The notes beneath the pieces were generated by a model, which made no database searches, was not told the origin of the DNA, and was given only the letters and a program-made list of their open reading frames with translations. A DNA stretch of 64,000 bases from Novosphingobium sp. HII-3 (GTDB taxonomy: Bacteria > Pseudomonadota > Alphaproteobacteria > Sphingomonadales > Sphingomonadaceae). This document shows, piece by piece, positions 42,588 to 50,980 of the stretch (position 1 is its first letter; every line of letters starts with the position of its first letter). Both the position numbers and the translations under genes were made by a program. The DNA is taken from NCBI RefSeq assembly GCF_002916655.1, contig NZ_PPSM01000081.1, positions 62,001-126,000 on the forward strand, written 5' to 3'.

Positions 42588-44060
42588 ATGCCCTATCGTC
42601 GGTCCCCCCATCATCGCGGCATCAAGCGCCAGCGCAAGGTAAAGATACTCGCAACCCTTGGCCCCGCCAGCCGGGACCGCGAGACCATAGCCAAACTGCT
42701 CAAGGCCGGCGCGGATGCCTTTCGCGTCAACATGAGCCACGGCGACCACGAAACGCACCGCGAAACGATCGCCAATATTCGCGCGGTGGAAAAGGATCTG
42801 GAGCGGCCGATCGCGATCCTGTGCGATCTTCAGGGCCCCAAGCTGCGCGTCGGCCAGTTTGAAGGCGGCAAGGCGTTCATCCGCCACGGCTCGCACTTCA
42901 CCCTCGACCGCGACCCGGCGCCCGGCAACGACGAGCGCGTCTGCCTGCCGCACCCGGAACTCTTCGGTATCCTGCAGAAGGGCCAGCGCCTGCTGATCGA
43001 CGACGGCAAGCTGCGTCTGGTCGTCATCCGCGCCAGCGAGGACGCCATCCTGTGCAGCGCGGAAGTGGGCGGCCCCATTTCCGACCGCAAGGGCGTGAAC
43101 ATTCCGGACGCGATCGTCCCCGTCCCGGCGCTTACTGAGAAGGACCGGCGGGACCTCGCCTTCGCGGTGGAGCAGAACGCCGACTGGATCGGCCTCTCCT
43201 TCGTGCAGCGCCCGGAGGACGTGGCCGAAGCACGCCGCCTTTCGGGCGGGCAGAGTGCCATCATGGCGAAGATCGAAAAGCCGGCGGCCGTCGAAAGCCT
43301 CGACGAGATCATCGAGCTATCGGACGGCATAATGGTGGCGCGCGGTGACCTTGGCGTCGAACTGCTGCCCGAAGAAGTGCCCCCGATCCAGAAGCACATC
43401 ATCGAAAAGACACGCCGTCTCGGCAAGCCGGTGGTCGTCGCCACGCAGATGCTGGAATCGATGATCACGAGCCCCTCGCCCACGCGCGCCGAAGTGTCCG
43501 ACGTCGCCAACGCCGTCTACGACGGTGCCGACGCCGTCATGCTCTCGGCCGAGACGGCGGCGGGGCAGTGGCCCGTCGAGGCGGTGACCATCATGGACCG
43601 CATCGCCATGAAGGTCGAAGCCGACACGACCTACCGCGAGCGTATCCACATCACGAACACACCGCCCGACGCGACCAGCGCGGACGCCCTGTCCGAGGCT
43701 TGCGCCCAGATTTCGGACACGCTGACGATTGAAGGCATCATCGTCTTCACGGGTTCGGGTATCTCGGCCCGCCGGGTGGCGCGGGAACGTCCCGCCGCCC
43801 CGATGCTGGTGCTCACTCCCTCGCGCAAGACGGCCCGCCGCCTCGCGCTTCTGTGGGGCGCGCACACCGTCATCACCAAGGACATCGGCAGCTTCGAGGA
43901 AATGATCGGCAAGGGCAAGCGCATGGCCCTGCGCCATGGCTTCGGCGCGGCCGGGTCTCGCCTGATCACGCTGGCGGGCGTCCCGTTCGGCGTACCAGGC
44001 TCGACCAACCTGCTGCACATCGTGACGCTTACCGGCAACGAACTCGACACCCCGAGGTGA
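42588..44060 (+). CDS. pyk: pyruvate kinase
   Basis: 490 residues from the ATG at 42588 (MPYRRSPHHRGIKRQRKVKILATLGPAS). Upstream in-frame TTG codons, one at 42558 behind AGAGG, are possible alternatives. Motifs: FRVNMSHG, CDLQGPKLRVG, the catalytic IMAKIEKPAAVE, MVARGDLGVELLPE, and ATQMLESMITSPSPTRAEVSDVANAV with the monovalent cation/Mg region. It converts PEP and ADP to pyruvate and ATP at the end of glycolysis/Entner-Doudoroff. It stands alone and is convergent with yggS. Confidence 0.95.
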   Translation: MPYRRSPHHRGIKRQRKVKILATLGPASRDRETIAKLLKAGADAFRVNMSHGDHETHRETIANIRAVEKDLERPIAILCDLQGPKLRVGQFEGGKAFIRHGSHFTLDRDPAPGNDERVCLPHPELFGILQKGQRLLIDDGKLRLVVIRASEDAILCSAEVGGPISDRKGVNIPDAIVPVPALTEKDRRDLAFAVEQNADWIGLSFVQRPEDVAEARRLSGGQSAIMAKIEKPAAVESLDEIIELSDGIMVARGDLGVELLPEEVPPIQKHIIEKTRRLGKPVVVATQMLESMITSPSPTRAEVSDVANAVYDGADAVMLSAETAAGQWPVEAVTIMDRIAMKVEADTTYRERIHITNTPPDATSADALSEACAQISDTLTIEGIIVFTGSGISARRVARERPAAPMLVLTPSRKTARRLALLWGAHTVITKDIGSFEEMIGKGKRMALRHGFGAAGSRLITLAGVPFGVPGSTNLLHIVTLTGNELDTPR

Positions 44061-44065
44061 GAGCC

Positions 44066-44097
44066 GGCGCGTGCGGGGGAGCATCCCTGCACGCGCC
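44066..44097. terminator. hairpin after pyk
   Basis: GGCGCGTGC/GCACGCGCC, a perfect 9-bp stem with GGGG/CCCT inside, begins 6 bases after the pyk stop between two convergent genes. The U-tract is poor (GCCTGTTG). Confidence 0.45.
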
Positions 44098-44136
44098 GCC
44101 TGTTGCACGTGAAACCTGCGCCCCGTGCGGGAGAGT

Positions 44137-44796
44137 TCAGGCGGCTTTTTTGCGCGCGCCGAACAGTGCGCTGCCCACGCGCACGTGCGTGGCCCCGAGC
44201 AGCACCGCCGTTTCGAAGTCGTCGCTCATGCCCATGCTGAGCTGATCCAGCCCGTTGTCCGCCGCGATTTCGGCAAGCAAGGCGAAGAACGGGGCTGCTT
44301 CGATTCCGGCGGGGGGGACGCACATCAGGCCGATGACGGGAATGCCCGCCTCCCGCGCTGAGGCGAGGAGCGCCGGCACTTCCGCAATGGCGCAGCCGCC
44401 CTTCTGTTCCTCGTCCCCGATATTCACCTGGATGAAGCACGGCACCTTGCGCCCGGCCTTCTCCATCGCCTTGGCCAGCGCCGTGACCAGCGAGGGCCGA
44501 TCGAGCCCATGGATGCAGTCGAACAGTTCGACCGCCTCTTCGGCCTTGTTGGACTGCAATTGCCCTACAAGGTGCAGCTTCACATCCGGGAATGCCTTGC
44601 GCAGGGCCGGCCACTTGGCCGCGGCTTCCTGAACGCGATTCTCCCCGAAGACGCGGTGCCCGGCCTCCAGGAGCGGCACGATGGCGTCGGCGTCGTGAGT
44701 CTTCGAAACGGCGACGAGTTCGATTCCCGCCGGGTCGCGCCCGGCGATCGCGGCGGACTTCGCAATGCGGGAACGGATGTCTTCTAGCTGATCCAT
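44137..44796 (-). CDS. YggS/PLPBP family pyridoxal phosphate homeostasis protein
   Basis: 219 residues, single-domain alanine racemase-like TIM barrel. The PLP Lys is in LVAVSKTH (about residue 32), followed by GENRVQEA, HLVGQLQSNKA and LSMGMSDDFE. The family keeps free PLP in balance and affects amino acid pools. Its ATG overlaps the ATG of the divergent TenI-like frame; here a GTG further in is preferred for that neighbour. Confidence 0.95.
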   Translation of the reverse strand: MDQLEDIRSRIAKSAAIAGRDPAGIELVAVSKTHDADAIVPLLEAGHRVFGENRVQEAAAKWPALRKAFPDVKLHLVGQLQSNKAEEAVELFDCIHGLDRPSLVTALAKAMEKAGRKVPCFIQVNIGDEEQKGGCAIAEVPALLASAREAGIPVIGLMCVPPAGIEAAPFFALLAEIAADNGLDQLSMGMSDDFETAVLLGATHVRVGSALFGARKKAA

Positions 44797-44818
44797 GGCG
44801 CGCTGCTATAGCGTCCCG

Positions 44819-45355
44819 GTGAAGAACCGCCAGTCATCCCTTCCTCACGTTTGGCTCATCAGCGATGCCCGCAACGATGCGGTGCTGGAGCGGGCCCTGA
44901 GCCGTCTGCCGCGCGGGTCGGGCTTCATCTTCCGCCACTATCACCTTCCGGCAGACCGACGCCGCGCGCGCTACCTTCGCCTATGTCGAACCGCCCGGCG
45001 TCATGGCCATGCCGTGATCCTCGCCGGTGACACATCTCAGGCCCGGCGCTGGAAAGCCGATGGCGCCTACGCGTCGCCGGCCCGGCTCGGCTCGGCGCCG
45101 AACCTGCTGCGGCTGGCAACGGTTCACTCGCTCCGAGAACTCGGAGAGGCCCACCGCGCCGGCGTGGACGCCGTCTTGATCTCACCTGCGTTCCCGACCG
45201 CCTCGCACCCCGGCGCACCGACGCTGGGGCCGGTGCGACTGCGCTTGCTGGCCGCCCGGGCGAGGGCGAAGCCTATCGCGCTTGGCGGCATGACCCGCCG
45301 CAAGGCGCGCGGCTACAACATCAGCCGCTGGGCCGCGATCGACGGGCTTTCCTGA
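44819..45355 (+). CDS. thiamine phosphate synthase-like (TenI-type) protein
   Basis: 178 residues from the GTG at 44819; an ATG at 44795 would add 8 residues but overlaps the yggS start. The barrel is shortened. The phosphate-binding strand is ALGGMTRRKA, and LISPAFPTASHPGAPTLGP replaces the usual GPIF.T.TK of ThiE. This pattern is seen in TenI domains fused to Nudix hydrolases. The Asp/Lys residues for HMP-PP binding are not apparent, so true thiamine phosphate synthase activity is doubtful. No thi genes are adjacent. Confidence 0.7.
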   Translation: MKNRQSSLPHVWLISDARNDAVLERALSRLPRGSGFIFRHYHLPADRRRARYLRLCRTARRHGHAVILAGDTSQARRWKADGAYASPARLGSAPNLLRLATVHSLRELGEAHRAGVDAVLISPAFPTASHPGAPTLGPVRLRLLAARARAKPIALGGMTRRKARGYNISRWAAIDGLS

Positions 45356-45364
45356 ACCTCTGGT

Positions 45365-46132
45365 TCAGCGGCCCTGCCACACGGGCCTGCGCTTCTCCGC
45401 AAAGGCGCGCGGCCCCTCCTGCGCGTCGTGCGAGTTGTAGGCGTGTTCATGCGCCGCACGGGCTGCGGCAAGGGCAGCGCTGCGGCCCATCTCAGTCGAG
45501 AGCATCACCGTCTCGCGTGCAGCCTTCACCGAAAGCGGCGCGCCTTCCAGAACGTCCTGCGCCAGCGTAATCGCCTCGTCGAGGACCGCACCCGGTTCGG
45601 CAAGCCGGTTCACCAACCCGATCTCGTAAGCGCGCTCGGCGTTGATCGGCTTTCCGGTCAGCACGATTTCCATGAAGATGCGCTGCGGGATCATGTGAAT
45701 GAGCGGCGCCGCCCAGGGACTGCCGCGCCCCACCTTGACCTCGGTGATCGCGAACTTGGCTGTGGTCGATGCGACGCACAGATCACAAGCCTGCGCGATC
45801 ATCCAGCCGCCCGCGAAGGCCACGCCGTTCACCGCCGCAATGGTCGGCTTCGACAGTTCCATGGTGTCGTACGGGAGCGCGTACATATCGCGCGGAGGAA
45901 CGGCCATGCCGGTTTCGACCATCTCCTTCAGATCGCCGCCCGCACAGAACGCCCTTTCGCCACTTCCGGTAAGGATCGCGATCCGCAAGCCATCGTCGCC
46001 TTCGAAGCGCGCCCACGCCTCGCGCAGACCCTCCCGCACTTCGCGGGTGAGAGCGTTGCGCTGGTCGGGGCGGTTGATGGTGATGACGGCGATGCCATCC
46101 TCACGCGCGTCGAACAGGACCGCGTCTTGCAT
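45365..46132 (-). CDS. enoyl-CoA hydratase/isomerase family protein
   Basis: 255 residues from the ATG at 46132, one base after the CoA-transferase stop. The oxyanion-hole segments are AFCAGGDLKE (62-70) and NGVAFAGGW (102-110). Glu131 (ITEVKVG) and Glu155 (FMEIVLTG) sit where the two catalytic Glu of hydratases occur. It probably hydrates or isomerises an enoyl-CoA in beta-oxidation-type degradation. It is the last gene of a minus-strand run: acyl-CoA dehydrogenase, HpcH lyase, CoA-transferase, hydratase. Confidence 0.88.
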   Translation of the reverse strand: MQDAVLFDAREDGIAVITINRPDQRNALTREVREGLREAWARFEGDDGLRIAILTGSGERAFCAGGDLKEMVETGMAVPPRDMYALPYDTMELSKPTIAAVNGVAFAGGWMIAQACDLCVASTTAKFAITEVKVGRGSPWAAPLIHMIPQRIFMEIVLTGKPINAERAYEIGLVNRLAEPGAVLDEAITLAQDVLEGAPLSVKAARETVMLSTEMGRSAALAAARAAHEHAYNSHDAQEGPRAFAEKRRPVWQGR

Positions 46133-46133
46133 G

Positions 46134-47402
46134 TCAGAACCCTCTCCTGGCGATTTCGAAAGCGGTCCGGTCCAGCTCCTCTCGAAAGTCCGGATGCGCG
46201 ATGGCGACGAGGCGCCGGGCGCGCTCGGCGAGGGCCTGCCCCTTGAGCTGTGCGGCTCCGAACTCCGTAACCACGACATCGACCTCGCTGCGCGCGCTGG
46301 TGACCGGGCCGGAAAGCGACGGCACGATCTTGCTGATCGTTCCGCCCTTCGCGGTCGCGGACAGCACCATGAGCGAGGCGCCGCCCGGTGAACGTGCGCC
46401 CGCGCGGACGAAGTCCACCTGCCCGCCCGTTCCGCCCAGGTACGCCGAGCCGGACTGCTCGGCGTTGACCTGCCCGGTGAGGTCCACCTCGAGCGCCGAG
46501 TTGATGGTGACGAGGCGCGACAATTGCCCGAGCACGCCCGCATCGTGCGTGTAGCTCGTCGGCGTCATGCGGATGGCGGGGTTGCCGTTCGCCCAATCGT
46601 ACAAGCGCCGTGTCCCGATCAGCGCGCCGTTGATGGAGATGCCGCGGTCAATCTCCTTGCGCGCGTTGGTGAGCACGCCGGCCTCCGCCAGGTCCACCAG
46701 ACCGTCGCCTAACATCCCCGAGTGCACGCCCAGGTCACGGCGGTCGTGCAGCAGGCGCAGGATGGCGTCCGGCACCGCGCCAACCCCGGTCTGGATCACC
46801 GATCCGTCTTCGATGAACCCGGCGCAAAGCCGGGCAATCGCCTCGTCGGCGGGGCCGATCGTCGCGGGGGCCACCTCGACGGGAGGGCGCGATACCTCCA
46901 CAGCGACGTCGATGGCGCTGGCGGGAATCATCTCGCCTGCAACGCAAGGAACCTGGTCATTGACTTCGGCGATGACGACGCGCGCCTTGTCCACTGCGGC
47001 GCGCACATAGTCCGAGATGAGCCCGCAGGAGTAATTGCCGGCGCTGTCGGCGGGGCTCACCTGGATCATCGCGACGTCACAGGGAAGGACACCGGCCGTG
47101 ATCAACGGCGCGACCTGGCTGACATGCACCGGGATCACGTCAAGCGCGTTGGCCTTGGTCATGGCCCGCAGGGCTCCGATCGCGCCCATGGAGGACAGGC
47201 GGAAGGCAGAGGCTGTTCCGGGCGTGAAGAGACCGGAGAAGCTGGTGGCGATAAAGGCGTGAAGCCCTCCGATCCCGGCTCCCTGCGCGACAAGCGCCTC
47301 CACCAGCGCGGTCGGCTCTCCGCAAGCCTGGCCGAAGACGACGTGGTCGCCTGATCGCAGGTACTGCGAGAGATCAAGGTTCTCCAGCGTCGTGCGGATC
47401 AT
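46134..47402 (-). CDS. acetyl-CoA hydrolase / 4-hydroxybutyrate CoA-transferase family protein
   Basis: 422 residues from the ATG at 47402 (MIRTTLENLDLSQYLRSGDHVVFGQACGEPTALVEAL); the frame is open 26 codons further. C-terminal family segments are GTGGQVDFVRAGARSPGG and VVVTEFGAAQLKGQALAERARRLVAIAHPDFR. Members move CoA between acetate and other acids or hydrolyse acyl-CoA. The length is a little short of the typical 430-500. It is within the acyl-CoA operon, before the hydratase gene. Confidence 0.88.
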   Translation of the reverse strand: MIRTTLENLDLSQYLRSGDHVVFGQACGEPTALVEALVAQGAGIGGLHAFIATSFSGLFTPGTASAFRLSSMGAIGALRAMTKANALDVIPVHVSQVAPLITAGVLPCDVAMIQVSPADSAGNYSCGLISDYVRAAVDKARVVIAEVNDQVPCVAGEMIPASAIDVAVEVSRPPVEVAPATIGPADEAIARLCAGFIEDGSVIQTGVGAVPDAILRLLHDRRDLGVHSGMLGDGLVDLAEAGVLTNARKEIDRGISINGALIGTRRLYDWANGNPAIRMTPTSYTHDAGVLGQLSRLVTINSALEVDLTGQVNAEQSGSAYLGGTGGQVDFVRAGARSPGGASLMVLSATAKGGTISKIVPSLSGPVTSARSEVDVVVTEFGAAQLKGQALAERARRLVAIAHPDFREELDRTAFEIARRGF

Positions 47403-47436
47403 TGCCACGGCCCTGCCGTCGGCAGCCCGCCGGCGT

Positions 47437-48327
47437 TCATAGCCGCCCGGCCTGCCGCAGCAAGCGCTCCGCACGGGCAAGGTACGGACGATCGAGCATT
47501 CCGCCCTTCCAGCCGATTGCGCCTACACCCGGATTGGCCGCGAAGATATCGACGATCTCCTGAGCCTCGGCAATCTCCTGTTCGGTCGGCGTGAAAGCTT
47601 CGTTGATGACCGGCACCTGCGCCGGGTGAATGGCCATCATGCCCCGGAAGCCATCACGGCGGACCTTCTCCGCCCGGGCCCGCAGCGCGTCGAGGTTCTT
47701 GAAATCGGCGCTGATCGTCTCGATCGCGGTCACGCCGGCCGTCGCCGCACCGAGAACGGTGAGGCTGCGCGCCAGTTCGTACGTGAAGCTGTAGGAGCCA
47801 TCCTCGTTCCTGTTGGACGACGCGCCAATGGAATCCGCCAGATCCTCCGCGCCCCAGGTCAGGGCCACCACACGCGGCGCGCCCTTGTAGCTCCCGGTGT
47901 GGAACATGGCCTCGGCCGTTTCGGTGATGAGGACGATGACCGGCGTGGAGCCTTCCTCGATGCCGTTCGCGACTTCCAGCGCGGAAAGGCAGTGGTCCAG
48001 CTTCTCCACCTCTGCACGGCTGTAGACCTTGGGCAGCATGATGCCGCCGGGATGTGCCGGCATGATCGCGGCAAGATCAAGCAAGGTGTGCGGACCGTCG
48101 AAGGGATTGATCCGCACCCACAGCCGGTTGCGCTGGGCCGGATTGGCCTTGATGAAGTCATGCACCATGGGGCGAGCCGCCGCCTTGGCGTCCGGCGCCA
48201 CCGCGTCCTCCAGGTCGATGAGCACGATGTCGGCATCGCCTTCCATCGCCTTGGTCATCTTCTTCTCGCTGTCACCCGGCGCGAAGAGCCATGAGCGGGC
48301 GGCAACGGGTTCGTGGGTCACAGGCAT
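47437..48327 (-). CDS. HpcH/HpaI (CitE-like) CoA ester lyase
   Basis: 296 residues, CitE-like barrel: RSWLFAPGDSEKKMTKA, VLIDLEDAVAPDAK, WVRINPFDG, PKVYSRAEVEKL, ITETAEAMF with a Mg-binding Glu, WGAEDLADSIGA and AIHPAQVPVINEAF. Homologues cleave or hydrolyse beta-hydroxyacyl-CoA such as malyl-CoA, citramalyl-CoA or methylmalyl-CoA. It fits a pathway that cleaves a hydroxylated dicarboxyl-CoA between a dehydrogenase and a CoA-transferase. Confidence 0.88.
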   Translation of the reverse strand: MPVTHEPVAARSWLFAPGDSEKKMTKAMEGDADIVLIDLEDAVAPDAKAAARPMVHDFIKANPAQRNRLWVRINPFDGPHTLLDLAAIMPAHPGGIMLPKVYSRAEVEKLDHCLSALEVANGIEEGSTPVIVLITETAEAMFHTGSYKGAPRVVALTWGAEDLADSIGASSNRNEDGSYSFTYELARSLTVLGAATAGVTAIETISADFKNLDALRARAEKVRRDGFRGMMAIHPAQVPVINEAFTPTEQEIAEAQEIVDIFAANPGVGAIGWKGGMLDRPYLARAERLLRQAGRL

Positions 48328-48399
48328 GGACGGGTATCCTCAATCCGGTCGTTTGTCGCTGGGGCCGGGCCTTGCAGCAGCGGAGCGTCAAGACAACGC

Positions 48400-49566
48400 T
48401 CAATAGCTCCTTGGCAACTCCAATACCCTCTCGGCGATGTAGTTCATGATCTGGTGCGGGCTGACCGGGGCGATGCGCGGGATCATGACTTCGCGCAAGT
48501 AGCGCTCGACATGGTATTCCTGCGCGTAGCCCATCCCGCCCATCGACATGACTGCCGTCTGGCAGGCTTCGAAGCCCGCTTCGGCGGCAAGGTACTTGGC
48601 GGTGTTCGCCTCGGTGCCGCACTCCAGCCCCTTGTCGAACAGCGTGGCCGCCTTGAACACCATGAGCGACGCGGCCTCCACCTGCATCCAGGCCTTGGCC
48701 AGCGGGTGCTGGATACCCTGGTTCTGCCCGATCGGGCGCCCGAACACCACGCGCTCCCGCGCGTAGCGAGCGGCCTTCTGGATCGCGACGCGGCCAAGGC
48801 CCGTCGCCTCGGCACCCAGGAGCACGCGCTCCGGGTTCAGGCCTTGGAGGAGGATCTTGAAGCCCTGCCCTTCCTCACCGATGCGGTCTTCCTCCGGAAT
48901 GAACAGGTCTGAGATGAACAGCATGTTCGAGCCGACCGCGTGGCGCCCCATCTTGGGTATGAGGCGATGCTCCACCGCCTCTCGATCGAGCTTGCAGTAG
49001 AACAGCGTCAGGCCGTCCGTCTTCTTCTTCACGTCTTCAAGTCGGGTCGTACGCGCGATCAGGAGCATGCGGTCGGCCACGTGCGCGTTGGTGATCCAGA
49101 TCTTCTCGCCGTTCACCCTGTAGCCGCCCGGCACACGCTCGGCCCGGGTCTTGAGGCTGGTGGTGTCGAGGCCCGTGTTCGGCTCGGTCACGGCGAAGCA
49201 CATCTTCTCCTCGCCAGACAGGATCGGCGGTATCATGCGCTGCTGCTGTTCCGGCGTACCGAAAAGGATTACCGGCTCCAGCCCGAACACCGGCCCGTGT
49301 ATCGCCGAAGCCGCCGTCATGCCGCCCCCGCTTTCGGCGACCGCCTGCATCATCACCGCCGCCTCTGTGATGCCCAGGCCTGCCCCGCCGACCGACTCCG
49401 GCATCGCAACACCAAGCCAGCCCGCCTCCGCCATCGACGTGTGGAACTCGAACGGGAATTCGCCGCTGCGATCCTTTTCCAGCCAGTACTCGTCGGAGAA
49501 CTGCGAACAGTGCTTCAGAACCGCTTCGCGGATATCCAGCTGATCCTGCGTAAGAGAGAAATCCAC
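48400..49566 (-). CDS. acyl-CoA dehydrogenase
   Basis: 388 residues, GTG start (MDFSLTQDQLDIREAV). FAD contacts are CFAVTEPNTGLDTTS and WITNAHVAD; the C-terminal helical domain has RVVFGRPIGQNQGIQHPLA and MGGMGYAQEYHVERYLREV. It oxidises acyl-CoA to enoyl-CoA and passes electrons to ETF. It heads the minus-strand acyl-CoA operon and is divergent from the CaiB gene across about 140 bases containing an operator-like repeat. Confidence 0.93.
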   Translation of the reverse strand: MDFSLTQDQLDIREAVLKHCSQFSDEYWLEKDRSGEFPFEFHTSMAEAGWLGVAMPESVGGAGLGITEAAVMMQAVAESGGGMTAASAIHGPVFGLEPVILFGTPEQQQRMIPPILSGEEKMCFAVTEPNTGLDTTSLKTRAERVPGGYRVNGEKIWITNAHVADRMLLIARTTRLEDVKKKTDGLTLFYCKLDREAVEHRLIPKMGRHAVGSNMLFISDLFIPEEDRIGEEGQGFKILLQGLNPERVLLGAEATGLGRVAIQKAARYARERVVFGRPIGQNQGIQHPLAKAWMQVEAASLMVFKAATLFDKGLECGTEANTAKYLAAEAGFEACQTAVMSMGGMGYAQEYHVERYLREVMIPRIAPVSPHQIMNYIAERVLELPRSY

Positions 49567-49630
49567 CTATTTTTCCGCCTTTTCCCGCGTTTCCTCTGAA
49601 GAACACGACTAACAGCGCCGCCCGCCTGGC

Positions 49631-49643
49631 ACAACGCAGTTGT
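49631..49643. promoter_or_regulatory. inverted repeat ACAAC-GCA-GTTGT in a divergent promoter region
   Basis: A perfect 5-bp inverted repeat with a 3-base spacer between the acyl-CoA dehydrogenase and CaiB starts. The self-complementary ACACGTGT (49675-49682) lies closer to the CaiB start. Either could bind a dimeric (TetR or MarR-like) regulator; both are short enough to be chance. Confidence 0.25.
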
Positions 49644-49704
49644 TCCGATATTTGCACATTGAACGTAAATGCGCACACGTGTACGTCTCCTGCGGGAGAC
49701 TGGC

Positions 49705-50877
49705 ATGAGCGAAGCAGTACCGGACGGCGGGCCCCTGAAGGGCATCAGGGTCGTGGACCTGACGAGCGTGGTGTTCGGCCCCTACGCCACGCAGATCATG
49801 GCTGACATGGGCGCCGAGGTCATAAAGGTGGAGCCGCCGGAGGGGGACAACACCCGCTGGATCACCACCGGCCCTGTGCCCGGCATGGGCGGGATCTATG
49901 TCAACGTGAACCGGGGCAAGCGCGGCGTCATGCTCGACCTTCGCCGCGAGACGGACCGCGAGGCGCTGCGCCGCCTGATCGCGACGGCGGACGTCTTCAT
50001 CCATTCGATGCGCGGGAGTGCCATCCGCAAGCTCGGCTTCGACTACGAGGCGGTGCGCGCGCTCCGGCCCGACATCATCTACACCAACTGCTACGGCTAT
50101 TCGCGCCGCGGACCGGAGAGCGATAAGCCGGCTTACGACGACACCATCCAGGCCCAGTGCGGCATCCCCCATGTGCAGGGGCTGATGAACGGGGAGCCCG
50201 GCTTCGTCGCCACGATCATGGCGGACAAGGTGGCCGGACTCCACGCGCTCTATGCGACCATGATGGCACTGTTCCACCGTGAGCGCACAGGCGAAGGCCA
50301 GGAAGTCGAAGTCACGATGTTCGAGGCCATGTCCTCGTTCATGCTGGTGGAGCACGCCAACGGCGCCATGTTCTCGCCGCCCACCACACCGGCCCACTAT
50401 CACCGCGCGGTCGAGCCCAATCGTCGTCCCTACCGGACGAAGGACGGGTATGTCGCCGCGCTCGTATACAACGACAAGCACTGGAATGCCTTCGTCGGCG
50501 CCGTGAACCCTCCCTGGGCGAGCGAGGAGTTCGCCACCCTCGCCCAGCGAGCAAAGCAGATCGGGCGCGTCTACGGCTTGCTGGGCGAGACGTTCCTTAC
50601 CCGCACCACGCAGGAATGGCTCGACACACTGCAGAGCCTCCACATCCCCTGCTCGCGGCTGCACGCCACCGACGACCTGTTCGAAAACGAGCACCTGAAC
50701 GCCATCGGCTTCTTCGAGGAGGTCGATACTCCGCAAGGCCCGGTGCGCTTCCCCGGTGTGCCCACGTGGTTCTCGAAGACTCCGGGCCGGGTACGCGGCC
50801 CGGCACCGATGCTGGGCCAGGACAATGAACAGATCCTCGTGAGCGTCGCCCCGGCGATAGCGCACGAGTCGGACTGA
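49705..50877 (+). CDS. CaiB/BaiF (class III) CoA-transferase
   Basis: 390 residues from the ATG at 49705 behind GCGGGAGAC. The N-terminal GIRVVDLTSVVFGPYATQIMADMGAEVIKVEPPEGDNTR is the class signature, with VNVNRGKRGVMLDL and YDDTIQAQCG following. It moves CoA between a donor acyl-CoA and a free acid. It is followed by the TPP enzyme and ALDH genes on the same strand, an order similar to frc-oxc formyl-CoA modules. Confidence 0.92.
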   Translation: MSEAVPDGGPLKGIRVVDLTSVVFGPYATQIMADMGAEVIKVEPPEGDNTRWITTGPVPGMGGIYVNVNRGKRGVMLDLRRETDREALRRLIATADVFIHSMRGSAIRKLGFDYEAVRALRPDIIYTNCYGYSRRGPESDKPAYDDTIQAQCGIPHVQGLMNGEPGFVATIMADKVAGLHALYATMMALFHRERTGEGQEVEVTMFEAMSSFMLVEHANGAMFSPPTTPAHYHRAVEPNRRPYRTKDGYVAALVYNDKHWNAFVGAVNPPWASEEFATLAQRAKQIGRVYGLLGETFLTRTTQEWLDTLQSLHIPCSRLHATDDLFENEHLNAIGFFEEVDTPQGPVRFPGVPTWFSKTPGRVRGPAPMLGQDNEQILVSVAPAIAHESD

Positions 50878-50980
50878 ACACTGCTGTTGATTTCACCTGA
50901 CAGCATCCAGACGCTTGAGCTAACCAGCTGTTCAAAGCGACCCAAGAGCGCACCAGCGGATCGAGAAGAAAGGCACTGAA

